This document shows positions 1-7,115 of a DNA stretch of 64,000 nucleotides, piece by piece. How positions within the stretch are numbered: the stretch's first letter is position 1; each line of letters begins with the position of its first letter. A model generated the notes under the pieces. The model saw nothing but the letters and a program-made list of their open reading frames with translations. It was not told where the DNA came from and made no database searches. The position numbers and the translations under genes are program-made. The DNA comes from Bacillota bacterium (lineage in GTDB: Bacteria; Bacillota_I; Bacilli_A; RF39; UBA660): contig QAMK01000031.1 of the NCBI GenBank assembly GCA_003149915.1, forward strand, positions 1 to 64,000, read 5' to 3'.

Positions 1-308
1 TTATCTTTAATATCTTGTATTTCTTTTTTTAATACTTGGTCAAGCGTAATTGTACGTTTTGAATTATTAGTACTTTCTTTTTCATATTCCAACTTTATAT
101 AACCAAAAGAGGCGAGATTGTTAATACATTTAGATATTGTTTGTTTACTATAGCCATGAACTTTCATAAAATAGCTATTAGTTGCCCAACAATATCCTTT
201 ATTATTACACAAAGAAATTATGTGTATTAATAATAACTTTTCTAAAGATGATATTCTATTATCACTAAGAACTGATAATGGTATAATTGGTTTTATATAT
301 TCTTCCAT
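1..308 (-). CDS. HTH_36-type helix-turn-helix protein, partial (3' end outside window)
   Basis: An open frame runs from an ATG at 306-308 leftward off the window edge, giving at least 102 residues. The start MEEYIKPIIPLSVL is preceded by AAGGAT about 6 bases upstream. The sequence has the look of the N-terminal winged-helix domain (HTH_36) of plasmid and mobile-element replication initiators and regulators: a first helix around SSLEKLLLIHI, then SKQTISKCINNLASFGYIKL, which fits the recognition helix and wing, then a charged linker. It lies just downstream of the restriction cargo and probably belongs to the replication or transfer part of the element. Its family placement rests on pattern alone and the rest of the protein is unseen. 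Confidence 0.6.
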   Translation of the reverse strand, partial: MEEYIKPIIPLSVLSDNRISSLEKLLLIHIISLCNNKGYCWATNSYFMKVHGYSKQTISKCINNLASFGYIKLEYEKESTNNSKRTITLDQVLKKEIQDIKD

Positions 309-324
309 AGTATCCTTATATAGA

Positions 325-363
325 ATTATAAATAAAATATATCTTTATAAAAGTGCACTTTTA
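325..363 (-). promoter_or_regulatory. Candidate promoter with a 16-bp palindrome over the -35 position
   Basis: On the minus strand a TATAAT (325-330) lies upstream of the HTH gene. At the 17-bp distance expected for a -35 box sits the perfect palindrome TAAAAGTGCACTTTTA (348-363), not a good -35 hexamer. A regulator binding here would control the HTH gene, perhaps the HTH protein itself. Sequence pattern only. Confidence 0.35.
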
Positions 364-431
364 CATACTATTTTTCCTAGGTATCTATATCTTACAACAA
401 ATAAAAATAAAGTTGAATTGTACGAAACACG

Positions 432-454
432 AAAAAAGAGTACAAAATGTACTC
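432..454 (-). terminator. Intrinsic terminator after the DUF6119-like gene
   Basis: On the minus strand a perfect 7-bp stem GAGTACA/TGTACTC with a 3-base loop is followed by six T. It sits just after the stop of the gene at 467-2062. Confidence 0.75.
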
Positions 455-466
455 CCAAATTAAATA

Positions 467-2062
467 TTAATCATAATAATTAATTACCACAATAGGTTTA
501 TAATTAGCAGAAACTACTTTGTTAGCCCAGTCAACCAATTTATTTAAAAACATAATAGAATCTAATTGTAATACATCGATATTATTGTTTTGGTCATGAA
601 TTTTTTTCTTTCCTTTAAGATATAACCATAATCCAATATATTTAACATTTTTATATTCTTCTATAAGTTCATCTTTATCGTAGGTTCTAGATAAAAAAGC
701 GTCGATCGTTAAATTTGACTGATCTATAGCATAACAAAAATCTCTAGGGCTACCTACTTTTACAGCATAAATTATTTCATCCTTTTTAGCTAAATCTGCT
801 ATCTCTATTTTATAAATCAAATCTTTATTTATGTTAACAAGATTTCTATCTAAATTATCATACTGGTATTTTTTACTTAATACTTCATTTATTGCTTTTT
901 CTCTATAAGTTATTTTATGTTCATCTTTCTTTGACTTGTTATCTTTTACGTCAACAAGGTTATTTTCACTTAAATAATTTTTATACCAAACAATACTTTT
1001 ATCATCCACTTTATCATATGGTTTAAATTCTATCAATCTTAATCCGTCTTTAATATTTTGATAAAAATCATCATTATAGTAGTAAATATCACCATCATAA
1101 ACAACGTAATTTGTATTCTCATAACTAAAATCAAAAGTTACAACTTCTTTTAAAGAACGTACAAAATTACCACTATCAGAAATATATTTTATCTTTATAT
1201 AATCTAAAACTTTATCGATTTTTATATCATTTTTTTCAATAAAATTTCTCACTATATCAGTACTTAAAATTGATATTTCTTCTTTTTTATTTAAATATGC
1301 TAACTCTAATCTAAAATTATCATCAAAATATATTGAACTCCCCAAAACATTCATTTCATCAAGTGAAAAATTAATGTTTTTTATATTTTTCATAAACTCA
1401 GAATTTAATGAATCCCATATTCTAGATTTTAAGTCATCATCAGTCACTTTTACGAATAATGGTATCGGTCTTTTATCTTCTCTATTCTCAATATTTTTTA
1501 TTATTGATATAATTTCAGATATATTATCAATATTTTTATCTAGATTTAATTTTAAGGATTTTCCAATAATAATACACTTCCCTAAATTTTCAGACTCATC
1601 AGGTATAATTTCTAAATTAACAACAGATTCTCCTCTATCCAAAACAATTATGTTTGCATTAGACATAGTTTTTACTAAACTGCTAGTACTTCCATTTAAA
1701 AACTTTGCTGCTTTTCTTTTTATTTTTGAAACTTCTACACGTTTAGCGATATTCATCGCAAAATCTGTATCGCAATACTTTTGCACTAATGAACTACTCA
1801 TACCATATGTAACTGCATAAAAATCTATATCAGAAGATATTAATAATATCCCTTTCAAATTATCTTTATCTATTGTTATATCAACATTAAACTCATTTAA
1901 TATGTTTTGCCATGATATTTTTGAACTGTCATTTTTACAATAATATAATGACAGTTTATAATTATCTACCTTTTTTTCATTATTACTTTTAATGTAATTT
2001 TTTATTTTCATTTCCTCTAAAAGCCCTTTTTCATCTTTTACTCTAAAAATATTATACTGCAT
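467..2062 (-). CDS. DUF6119 / TIGR04141-like sporadic protein
   Basis: About 531 residues, of unknown function. The longer open frame begins at 2095, but the ATG at 2060-2062 is chosen because GGAGG lies directly upstream and the protein then opens MQYNIFRV. The layout matches the sporadically distributed TIGR04141/DUF6119 family: an N-terminal part with W(x)NIL, a central FYAVTYGMSS...DFAMNIAKRV block (compare the family's TFGyG...dFGl..aLN pattern), then DGDIYYY, and near the C terminus LDRNLV...KIEIADL...IYAVKVG. The length is normal for that family. It follows the restriction nuclease gene after a strong terminator, so it probably has its own transcript. Being cargo beside a restriction-modification operon suggests a defence or anti-defence role, which is inference. 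Confidence 0.6.
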   Translation of the reverse strand: MQYNIFRVKDEKGLLEEMKIKNYIKSNNEKKVDNYKLSLYYCKNDSSKISWQNILNEFNVDITIDKDNLKGILLISSDIDFYAVTYGMSSSLVQKYCDTDFAMNIAKRVEVSKIKRKAAKFLNGSTSSLVKTMSNANIIVLDRGESVVNLEIIPDESENLGKCIIIGKSLKLNLDKNIDNISEIISIIKNIENREDKRPIPLFVKVTDDDLKSRIWDSLNSEFMKNIKNINFSLDEMNVLGSSIYFDDNFRLELAYLNKKEEISILSTDIVRNFIEKNDIKIDKVLDYIKIKYISDSGNFVRSLKEVVTFDFSYENTNYVVYDGDIYYYNDDFYQNIKDGLRLIEFKPYDKVDDKSIVWYKNYLSENNLVDVKDNKSKKDEHKITYREKAINEVLSKKYQYDNLDRNLVNINKDLIYKIEIADLAKKDEIIYAVKVGSPRDFCYAIDQSNLTIDAFLSRTYDKDELIEEYKNVKYIGLWLYLKGKKKIHDQNNNIDVLQLDSIMFLNKLVDWANKVVSANYKPIVVINYYD

Positions 2063-2078
2063 AATTCCTCCTACTACT

Positions 2079-2131
2079 AAAAAAGCGCAATACAAAACCT
2101 AAATAGATTAAGCCTGTACTAGCGCTTTTAT
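2079..2131 (-). terminator. Long-stem terminator after the restriction operon
   Basis: AAAAGCGC near 2131-2122 pairs with GCGCTTTT near 2088-2079 on the minus strand and a T run follows. The inner arms pair imperfectly. It separates the nuclease gene from the DUF6119-like gene. Confidence 0.65.
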
Positions 2132-2155
2132 ATATTTTTCTATTTGAATATTAAA

Positions 2156-2650
2156 TTATATTTTTGGTATTAATGAGTTATAATCTATACTGTTTGTCAG
2201 AATGTCCCATTTACCTACTTTCATCTTTTTAATTAATTTTCCATCTCCAAAATCAAGTAAATCTTCTCTCAATAAATGATTGAATATTTTATTTAAACTA
2301 CCTAACCCTTGTGAAGATAGCAAAAATGCTTCTTGTGGGTCGCATAACTTGCAATATGCCCATAGCTGCCCCAAATCATGTAAATTTAATTGGGTCTTTT
2401 TGGCCTCAATAAAAACTAATGACACTTTGTTTTTCTGTTTTATAATACCTAAAACATCTATTTGAATATTCAATCCGATTGTTAAAGGATAATATTTTAA
2501 AACGCCATATTTTTGCAAGTAACTATCTAAGGTTCTTGCATGAGCATCTACTGTAATTATTTCAGCATTTTTATATTTATCTTCTAAATATTGTTGAAGC
2601 CAAATTCTCATTGGCTCATACAATTCTATTTCTAATGCAACATTACTCAT
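2156..2650 (-). CDS. Small PD-(D/E)XK-type restriction nuclease subunit (putative)
   Basis: 164 residues. The core shows IQID at 62-65 and, after a strand, FIEAK at 80-84, which is the D...ExK arrangement of the PD-(D/E)XK nuclease fold, followed by a helix LHDLGQLWAYC. It overlaps the end of the LAGLIDADG-like gene by 8 bp and so is probably translationally coupled to it, last in an operon headed by the fused methyltransferase. The simplest reading is the cleavage subunit of the restriction enzyme, with DNA recognition supplied by the neighbouring protein, as in two-subunit type IIS enzymes such as BtsI and BsrDI. It has no obvious DNA-recognition domain of its own. The partnership is inferred. 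Confidence 0.6.
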   Translation of the reverse strand: MSNVALEIELYEPMRIWLQQYLEDKYKNAEIITVDAHARTLDSYLQKYGVLKYYPLTIGLNIQIDVLGIIKQKNKVSLVFIEAKKTQLNLHDLGQLWAYCKLCDPQEAFLLSSQGLGSLNKIFNHLLREDLLDFGDGKLIKKMKVGKWDILTNSIDYNSLIPKI

Positions 2651-3518
2651 GATATCCCAAATCCTTTGCTAACTCAGTCCATGAATTATAATGTTTACCA
2701 CGTATTGACGTAGGCAAAGAGCTATCATTTTCACCAGGATGTATTGGCTTAATTTTGTTTACTTTATTATTTTTTTGCCAATAAAATTTATGTGTTGTTT
2801 CTGGACTCATGTGATTAAGCAATTCTTTACTATATTTTATCAAAGCTTCTTGTTTATGACTAATACTAAATCCAATTGGTAAAAATTCATTTGCGTATAT
2901 TTTAATTTGATGTTCTTTTTTCCAATATAATTTTTGGCCTGAATTATACTTTTTTAAATTACTATCTCGAAAGTTTGGATGTCCAAAATCTATATTTTGA
3001 ATAGGAACATCAATATCTTTTAAAAGATTTGCAACATCAATTACCATCTTCCAATTACAAGGTATTTCAATATACACACGATGTGCTCCTGCTACTCCAT
3101 AAGCCAAATTACTCCTACGAATGTACCCAGTAACATCAGCCATTCCTCTTAAAAGTGCTTTCTTCTCATCTTTTTTTATATTAAATAAATCATCATTCAT
3201 TTCCATATATGCATGCTTGCTTCCATTACCTACATAATGCAAGATTTGCCGCATTACATATTCGGCGTTTGACTTTTTGAATGAAATAGAAGTAGATTTT
3301 CTACTTTGTGTATAGCTAATATCAGTCCCTATCAATGGTTCTACTATTTGTCTTATATCCATTAAACTAGCCTTAACATATACTCTAACATCTTTCTCAT
3401 CATCTGTGTATAAATTTTTATGAGGAATATCTATTGTAACAACCGTTTCATTAATTCCTTGTTGTATTTCACCATTTCCCAAAATCATTCCTAACAAATA
3501 TGCCATTTCTGTATTCAT
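2643..3518 (-). CDS. LAGLIDADG-like protein of the restriction operon (putative recognition/nuclease subunit)
   Basis: 291 residues. Two short helices recall the paired LAGLIDADG motifs of homing endonucleases and of WhiA: YLLGMILGNG at 7-16 and LLRGMADVTG at 122-131. The acidic residue that normally ends each motif is replaced or displaced (GNG instead of GDG; DVTG instead of DADG), so the usual homing-endonuclease chemistry may be weakened or lost. The C-terminal tail (WTELAKDLGYHE) could be another small DNA-contacting element. The stop and the upstream methyltransferase stop/start are tightly arranged: its ATG overlaps the methyltransferase stop as TAATG, and its own end overlaps the nuclease start by 8 bp. 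I infer a sequence-recognition subunit. A homing-endonuclease passenger is less likely because it is a separate, coupled gene and interrupts nothing. Confidence 0.5.
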   Translation of the reverse strand: MNTEMAYLLGMILGNGEIQQGINETVVTIDIPHKNLYTDDEKDVRVYVKASLMDIRQIVEPLIGTDISYTQSRKSTSISFKKSNAEYVMRQILHYVGNGSKHAYMEMNDDLFNIKKDEKKALLRGMADVTGYIRRSNLAYGVAGAHRVYIEIPCNWKMVIDVANLLKDIDVPIQNIDFGHPNFRDSNLKKYNSGQKLYWKKEHQIKIYANEFLPIGFSISHKQEALIKYSKELLNHMSPETTHKFYWQKNNKVNKIKPIHPGENDSSLPTSIRGKHYNSWTELAKDLGYHE

Positions 3519-5623
3519 TATTCATCACCTAATTCCATATATATTTTATCTGCTATTGCCTTTGCCAATAGAGGGGGAACAGCATTCCCTATTTGTTCTC
3601 TAACATGCACTTTTGATCCTAAAAAAATAAATTTATCATCAAAAGATTGTAATCTTGCTGCTTCCCTAGGAGTTATTGCCCTATTTAAAAACGGATGATT
3701 ATTTGTTCCATTTGATGCTGCATCAAATCTAGTATCAATAGTTGGAGAAACATCATCCCATTTTAATCTCCCCCATGTTCCACTATATTTTTGTTTTCCT
3801 AACATTTCTTTTGGTAAAAATTCTTTCCCACCTTCTGGTGGAATCATTTCTAATTTTTGTATTGCAATCTTTGCATGATTAGAAGCTTGATGATTATATA
3901 ATTTTTTACAACCTTTTCTCATATCTTTTTGATATTTACTAGTCGCTGATAATTGATAATTTTGTTCGAAATCTCCTTCTCCAGAATTAAGGAACGCCAA
4001 ATCATAAATTGCATCTTTAACTGTCACTTTATTTTTAACAGTTGCACTAGGAAGCGATATTTTTTTATTTTTTGAACATATAAATATTGCTCTTTGCCTG
4101 GATTGTGGAACGCCAAAATCTGATGCTGTCAATATCCCACATTCAATAAAATATCCCATTTTAGAGACTTTTTCAATTATTTGATTCTTAAACCATCCAG
4201 CCGATGTTGACAATAAAGCTTTGACATTTTCAATAATAAAAACTTCCGGTTTTAATGCTTCAACTATTTTTAAATACTCATTAAATAAATAATTTCTAGG
4301 ATCATCCAAACCTAATTTCTTTCCTTTCAACGAGAACCCCTGACATGGGGGCCCACCAATAATCATATTTACTTTTTTTTCTCTACTTATTTTAATAACC
4401 TGCTCTTTTATTTCGTCATTAGTAATATCACCACATATGATTTCTGAATCTGGCATATTACTTTTAAAAGTATCTAATGCATATTTATTAAAATCTAGAG
4501 CTACTACTGTTTTAAAATGAGGATTTTTTTCCATTCCGTACGAAAATCCACCTGCCCCACTAAATAAATCTAAAATCAAAAACTCTTTTATTTTTACATC
4601 TTTGATTCTTCTTCTAATCAAAATTTTTTTATATAGTTCCCTACCATTTAATATTGGTTTAAATAAATCATATTCGTTATCAGAGCCATGATTAGCCTCA
4701 CCAACTATCTCAAATTGTTCACTATTATATCTATTTATAATCGTTATAGGTACCCCCATTATTCCATAAAAATCATAAGGTATATCATTTATAGTTTTTA
4801 CATTAATAGCATCATAATTATCATATTTAGGATATTCATTGGGATCATATTTTTTCGTTAAATTTATTTGTCTATGTCTTCTTTCGTTATCAATATTTGT
4901 TAACCACATGGCATTACCAAGACTTCTCCACTTTTGACCAGACTCATCAACCCAATATCTAGTTGTTCTTGGTTTTGATGTTTTTGGAACTCTAAATTTC
5001 ATCTCACCAAATTGAAAACCAGTCCATATTTTATCATTTTTTATTAGTGGGAAAATTTCTTTATAAGTCAATGCATTTTGATTACCTACTATTAAAAATT
5101 TTTTTTGATATTTTGTAATAATAGATACAAATTCTCTAAACAAGGAAAAAGGTGGATTTGTTACAATTATATCTGATAATTTTACATACTCAATACACTC
5201 ATCACTTTGAAAATCTCCATCACCATTTAATCTTTTTATACAATCTGCTTTTTTAAGGAAATCATAAATTATTTCATCAGGAATTTCTCCATTAATATTT
5301 GAAAACTTGGTGACGTCTAAAACATATCCATACTTTTTGTTTTTCTTCTTTTCCTTTTTTAAAAATTCAAATTCTTTAGAAACAATTTTTGAACAATAAT
5401 AAGTTGTACAAATCAATCTTTTTAACTTCAATACGTTAAAATTTTTCAAAAAAAATTTGCAGAAATTTGATTCAAACGGGTCATCACAATTACACAAAAC
5501 TATTTTATTATTAAAATGTTTTTTATATTGAATTACTTCGTTATAAATATCTTCATATCTCGTATAAAATTCATCATCTTTTGCTTTTTTTGCGTTTTGC
5601 AAGTTAGTATTTTTATTAGCCAT
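3518..5623 (-). CDS. Fused m6A (EcoRI-MTase-like) + m5C DNA methyltransferase
   Basis: 701 residues joining two methyltransferases. Residues 1 to about 335 match the EcoRI adenine-methylase family: DEFYTRYEDIYNE, NCDDPFESNF near 44-53, and the catalytic NPPF at 156-159. Residues about 345-701 are a complete cytosine-C5 methyltransferase: motif I DLFSGAGGFS (352-361), motif IV GGPPCQGFS with the catalytic Cys (423-431), ENV (465-467), QSRQR (507-511), a short target-recognition region (about 560-640) and GNAVPP (679-684). Both active sites look intact. It uses S-adenosylmethionine to mark host DNA. The start has AGGAAGTG upstream. Two chemistries in one chain fit protection of the two strands of an asymmetric site, as in type IIS systems. 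It is first in the operon, so host DNA would be protected before the nuclease appears. Confidence 0.88.
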   Translation of the reverse strand: MANKNTNLQNAKKAKDDEFYTRYEDIYNEVIQYKKHFNNKIVLCNCDDPFESNFCKFFLKNFNVLKLKRLICTTYYCSKIVSKEFEFLKKEKKKNKKYGYVLDVTKFSNINGEIPDEIIYDFLKKADCIKRLNGDGDFQSDECIEYVKLSDIIVTNPPFSLFREFVSIITKYQKKFLIVGNQNALTYKEIFPLIKNDKIWTGFQFGEMKFRVPKTSKPRTTRYWVDESGQKWRSLGNAMWLTNIDNERRHRQINLTKKYDPNEYPKYDNYDAINVKTINDIPYDFYGIMGVPITIINRYNSEQFEIVGEANHGSDNEYDLFKPILNGRELYKKILIRRRIKDVKIKEFLILDLFSGAGGFSYGMEKNPHFKTVVALDFNKYALDTFKSNMPDSEIICGDITNDEIKEQVIKISREKKVNMIIGGPPCQGFSLKGKKLGLDDPRNYLFNEYLKIVEALKPEVFIIENVKALLSTSAGWFKNQIIEKVSKMGYFIECGILTASDFGVPQSRQRAIFICSKNKKISLPSATVKNKVTVKDAIYDLAFLNSGEGDFEQNYQLSATSKYQKDMRKGCKKLYNHQASNHAKIAIQKLEMIPPEGGKEFLPKEMLGKQKYSGTWGRLKWDDVSPTIDTRFDAASNGTNNHPFLNRAITPREAARLQSFDDKFIFLGSKVHVREQIGNAVPPLLAKAIADKIYMELGDE

Positions 5624-5846
5624 TATATCACTTCCTAATAACTATTTTTCAATTTATTATTTATTAAAATAAGCTATTTCAACAAAAAAGAATTTAAATA
5701 ATCTTTTTTAGCAATAAGTATAATTTTAATTTTTTTTAATACCACGCTATTAATAAATAAAGCTTAACAAACTATAAAAATTACAAATTAATTAATATCC
5801 TAGTTGATCCTATTGTTTTTCGTAGTATCAAAACCAATATGATATT

Positions 5847-5855
5847 ATTATACCA
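5847..5855 (-). promoter_or_regulatory. Extended -10 promoter candidate for the restriction-modification operon
   Basis: On the minus strand TGGTATAAT is an extended -10 (TG-N-TATAAT). No good -35 is seen. Transcription would start near 5840 and leave a leader of about 215 AT-rich bases before the methyltransferase ATG. Apart from this and the two-hairpin element, I see no other gene or signal in 5624-6003. Confidence 0.4.
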
Positions 5856-5923
5856 TATAATTTGACAAAATTTTAATTTTGGCATTGAAATACTTACAAA
5901 TTTTTAATTTTAAAAATAGGGCT

Positions 5924-5967
5924 TGGGACATTTCCCACAAAAGAATTTCGTACGGGAGTAGAAATTC
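5924..5967. repeat. Two-hairpin intergenic element
   Basis: TGGGA/TCCCA (5924-5928 with 5933-5937) and GAATTTC/GAAATTC (5943-5949 with 5961-5967) form two tight hairpins in a patch that is richer in G and C than its AT-rich surroundings. The patch continues to about 5986. It resembles in style the small structured intergenic repeats known from other Firmicutes, but I see only one copy here. Confidence 0.35.
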
Positions 5968-6003
5968 AGTGCTGGCTAGACAAGAAAAATAATCCCATAA
6001 ATA

Positions 6004-6033
6004 AAAAACACTATCATATTTCAGATAGTGTTT
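6004..6033 (-). terminator. Intrinsic terminator after the tnpV gene pair
   Basis: A perfect 10-bp stem AAACACTATC/GATAGTGTTT (6006-6015 with 6024-6033) is followed on the minus strand by a T run. It lies 7 bases past the stop of the 99-residue gene. Confidence 0.8.
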
Positions 6034-6039
6034 ATCCTT

Positions 6040-6339
6040 TTAATAATATCTTTTTAATCTTAATGGATTATTATTTACTATTTTTATATTATATTTTATT
6101 CTTAATATTTGTTCTATTTTAGGTATTAATTTTTTAGTATCACAGTTTATATTAAATACATCTTTTGCAGAATTAATATGATTATAAAGTGGTGAATCAC
6201 ATAAACATTTTCTATTATAACTATTTGCTATATAAAAAGCTACTACATCAGGAATAATATAATTAATCATATACTTACTGAAATTATTATAAAAAGGCAA
6301 ATATTTTTGATTCCATTCTTTTTCTGTTATATCACACAT
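6040..6339 (-). CDS. Hypothetical small protein after tnpV
   Basis: 99 residues, not recognised. It overlaps the end of the TnpV-like gene by 8 bp, so the two are very likely translated together, and a terminator follows directly. The sequence is rich in Asn, Ile, Lys and Tyr, as expected for the AT-rich element, with a short CLCDSPLYNHINSA segment and a basic C terminus (LRLKRYY). No catalytic motif, signal peptide or membrane segment is visible. The tight coupling suggests that it is a genuine gene of the element and not a chance frame. Confidence 0.5.
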   Translation of the reverse strand: MCDITEKEWNQKYLPFYNNFSKYMINYIIPDVVAFYIANSYNRKCLCDSPLYNHINSAKDVFNINCDTKKLIPKIEQILRIKYNIKIVNNNPLRLKRYY

Positions 6340-6682
6340 AGATATACTCCTTTAATATAATTTCTTCAGCTCTATTTTTTATATTATTCATATTTTTTAT
6401 CCACAGTAATTGTTGATTGCATTTCATTTCTTCATTTATATTTTCTTTTTCAGCAAGTAACTTTATTAATTTATTTACATTATCTTCTACTAATTCATCT
6501 ATATCATGTAAATATTTATTTAATTCATCATTCATAAGTAGTTTAATATATAAACTTTTCTTTTTATTTTTAATATAATCTAATCTTAGTAATCCATATT
6601 TTTTTATATTATATTGTTCTTTATTTTCTAATATCAAATTAGGTAATAAATAATCACCTTTTCTAGTGTAACTAATATTCAT
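6332..6682 (-). CDS. tnpV: TnpV-family transposon protein
   Basis: 116 residues. The sequence follows the TnpV family: YTRKGDYLLPNLIL at the start, KYGLLRLDYIKNKKKSLYIKLLMNDELNKYL in the middle, then DIDE...LIKLLAEKENI and a C-terminal NNIKNRAEEIILKEYIY. TnpV proteins are carried by Tn4451-type and related Clostridial elements. Their exact role is unsettled. GAGGAA lies 8 bases before the ATG. It sits immediately inside the right border of the element, next to the broken amidase, and its coupled partner gene follows. Confidence 0.85.
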   Translation of the reverse strand: MNISYTRKGDYLLPNLILENKEQYNIKKYGLLRLDYIKNKKKSLYIKLLMNDELNKYLHDIDELVEDNVNKLIKLLAEKENINEEMKCNQQLLWIKNMNNIKNRAEEIILKEYIYV

Positions 6683-6729
6683 AACATTTCCTCATTTCTT
6701 TCTATATTTAGGCTTTAATTGTTATACAT

Positions 6730-7029
6730 TTATTTTGTTACACTTTGGCCTTCGCCACCACCAGAGTTAATGTGATTCGATAAAATAATGACATCGCGTC
6801 CATTTCCAAATGAATTATTCATGATGTCTAGACGTTCTTCCCTACTAAGTGTCTGATCTGTATCTCTTGTAATCACAGATGGAATTCCTAATTCTTGAAG
6901 TCTTTTATACATATAATTGGCAGCTTTTAAATTTAAATCTTTTTCATAGATGCCATTAGAAATTGCCCCAGGATCGCTTCCGCCATGTCCAGCGTCGACC
7001 ACAATTCCTTTAATATCTCGATTATTCAA
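6730..7029 (-). pseudogene. N-acetylmuramoyl-L-alanine amidase, 3'-truncated by the element
   Basis: 99 residues with the N-terminal half of an Amidase_3 (LytC/CwlD) fold: VVDAGHGGSDPGAISNG with the first zinc His, the zinc Glu in YEKDLN, TRDTDQTLSREER, and the second zinc His in ILSNHINSGGGEG. The family continues well beyond this point to a catalytic Glu. Here the frame runs into unrelated residues (QSVTK) and stops, so the enzyme should be inactive unless the downstream element restores it. Start is TTG at 7027-7029 with GAGGTG upstream. There is no signal peptide. The cut coincides with the change to AT-rich sequence and the tnpV gene. Confidence 0.8.
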
Positions 7030-7060
7030 AAAAATTTCACCTCAAAATAATATATGACAA

Positions 7061-7090
7061 AAGAAAAAAAGATAGTCAAATAAACTATCT
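7061..7090 (-). terminator. Intrinsic terminator after rimO
   Basis: AGATAGT/ACTATCT (7084-7090 with 7070-7076) is followed on the minus strand by seven T. It separates rimO from the broken amidase gene. Confidence 0.75.
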
Positions 7091-7115
7091 AATTGAAAAT
7101 AATTCTAAATTCATT

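Larger units (their letters stand above)
1..6752. mobile_element. Right-hand part of an integrated mobile element carrying a restriction-modification module
   Basis: The segment is much more AT-rich than the chromosome to its right. It carries TnpV, an HTH_36-type protein, a restriction-modification operon and a sporadic DUF6119-like gene, and it ends at an amidase gene cut short. The right border is placed near 6745-6752, where conserved amidase sequence (GGGEG) stops. The left border, the recombinase and the rest of the amidase would lie before position 1. No terminal repeat can be shown from one end. Confidence 0.65.

Noticed and set aside
220..483. An 87-codon plus-strand frame near the left end
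   Set aside because: It overlaps the well-supported HTH gene on the other strand, a terminator and a promoter, and its sequence resembles no protein.
1374..1820. A plus-strand frame of 148 codons within the DUF6119-like gene
   Set aside because: Phe/Ile/Ser-rich antisense shadow without a ribosome site; the minus-strand frame matches a family along its whole length.
5862..5867. Plus-strand TTGACA as a promoter for a rightward transcript
   Set aside because: No -10 box lies 16-18 bases downstream, and there is no plus-strand gene.
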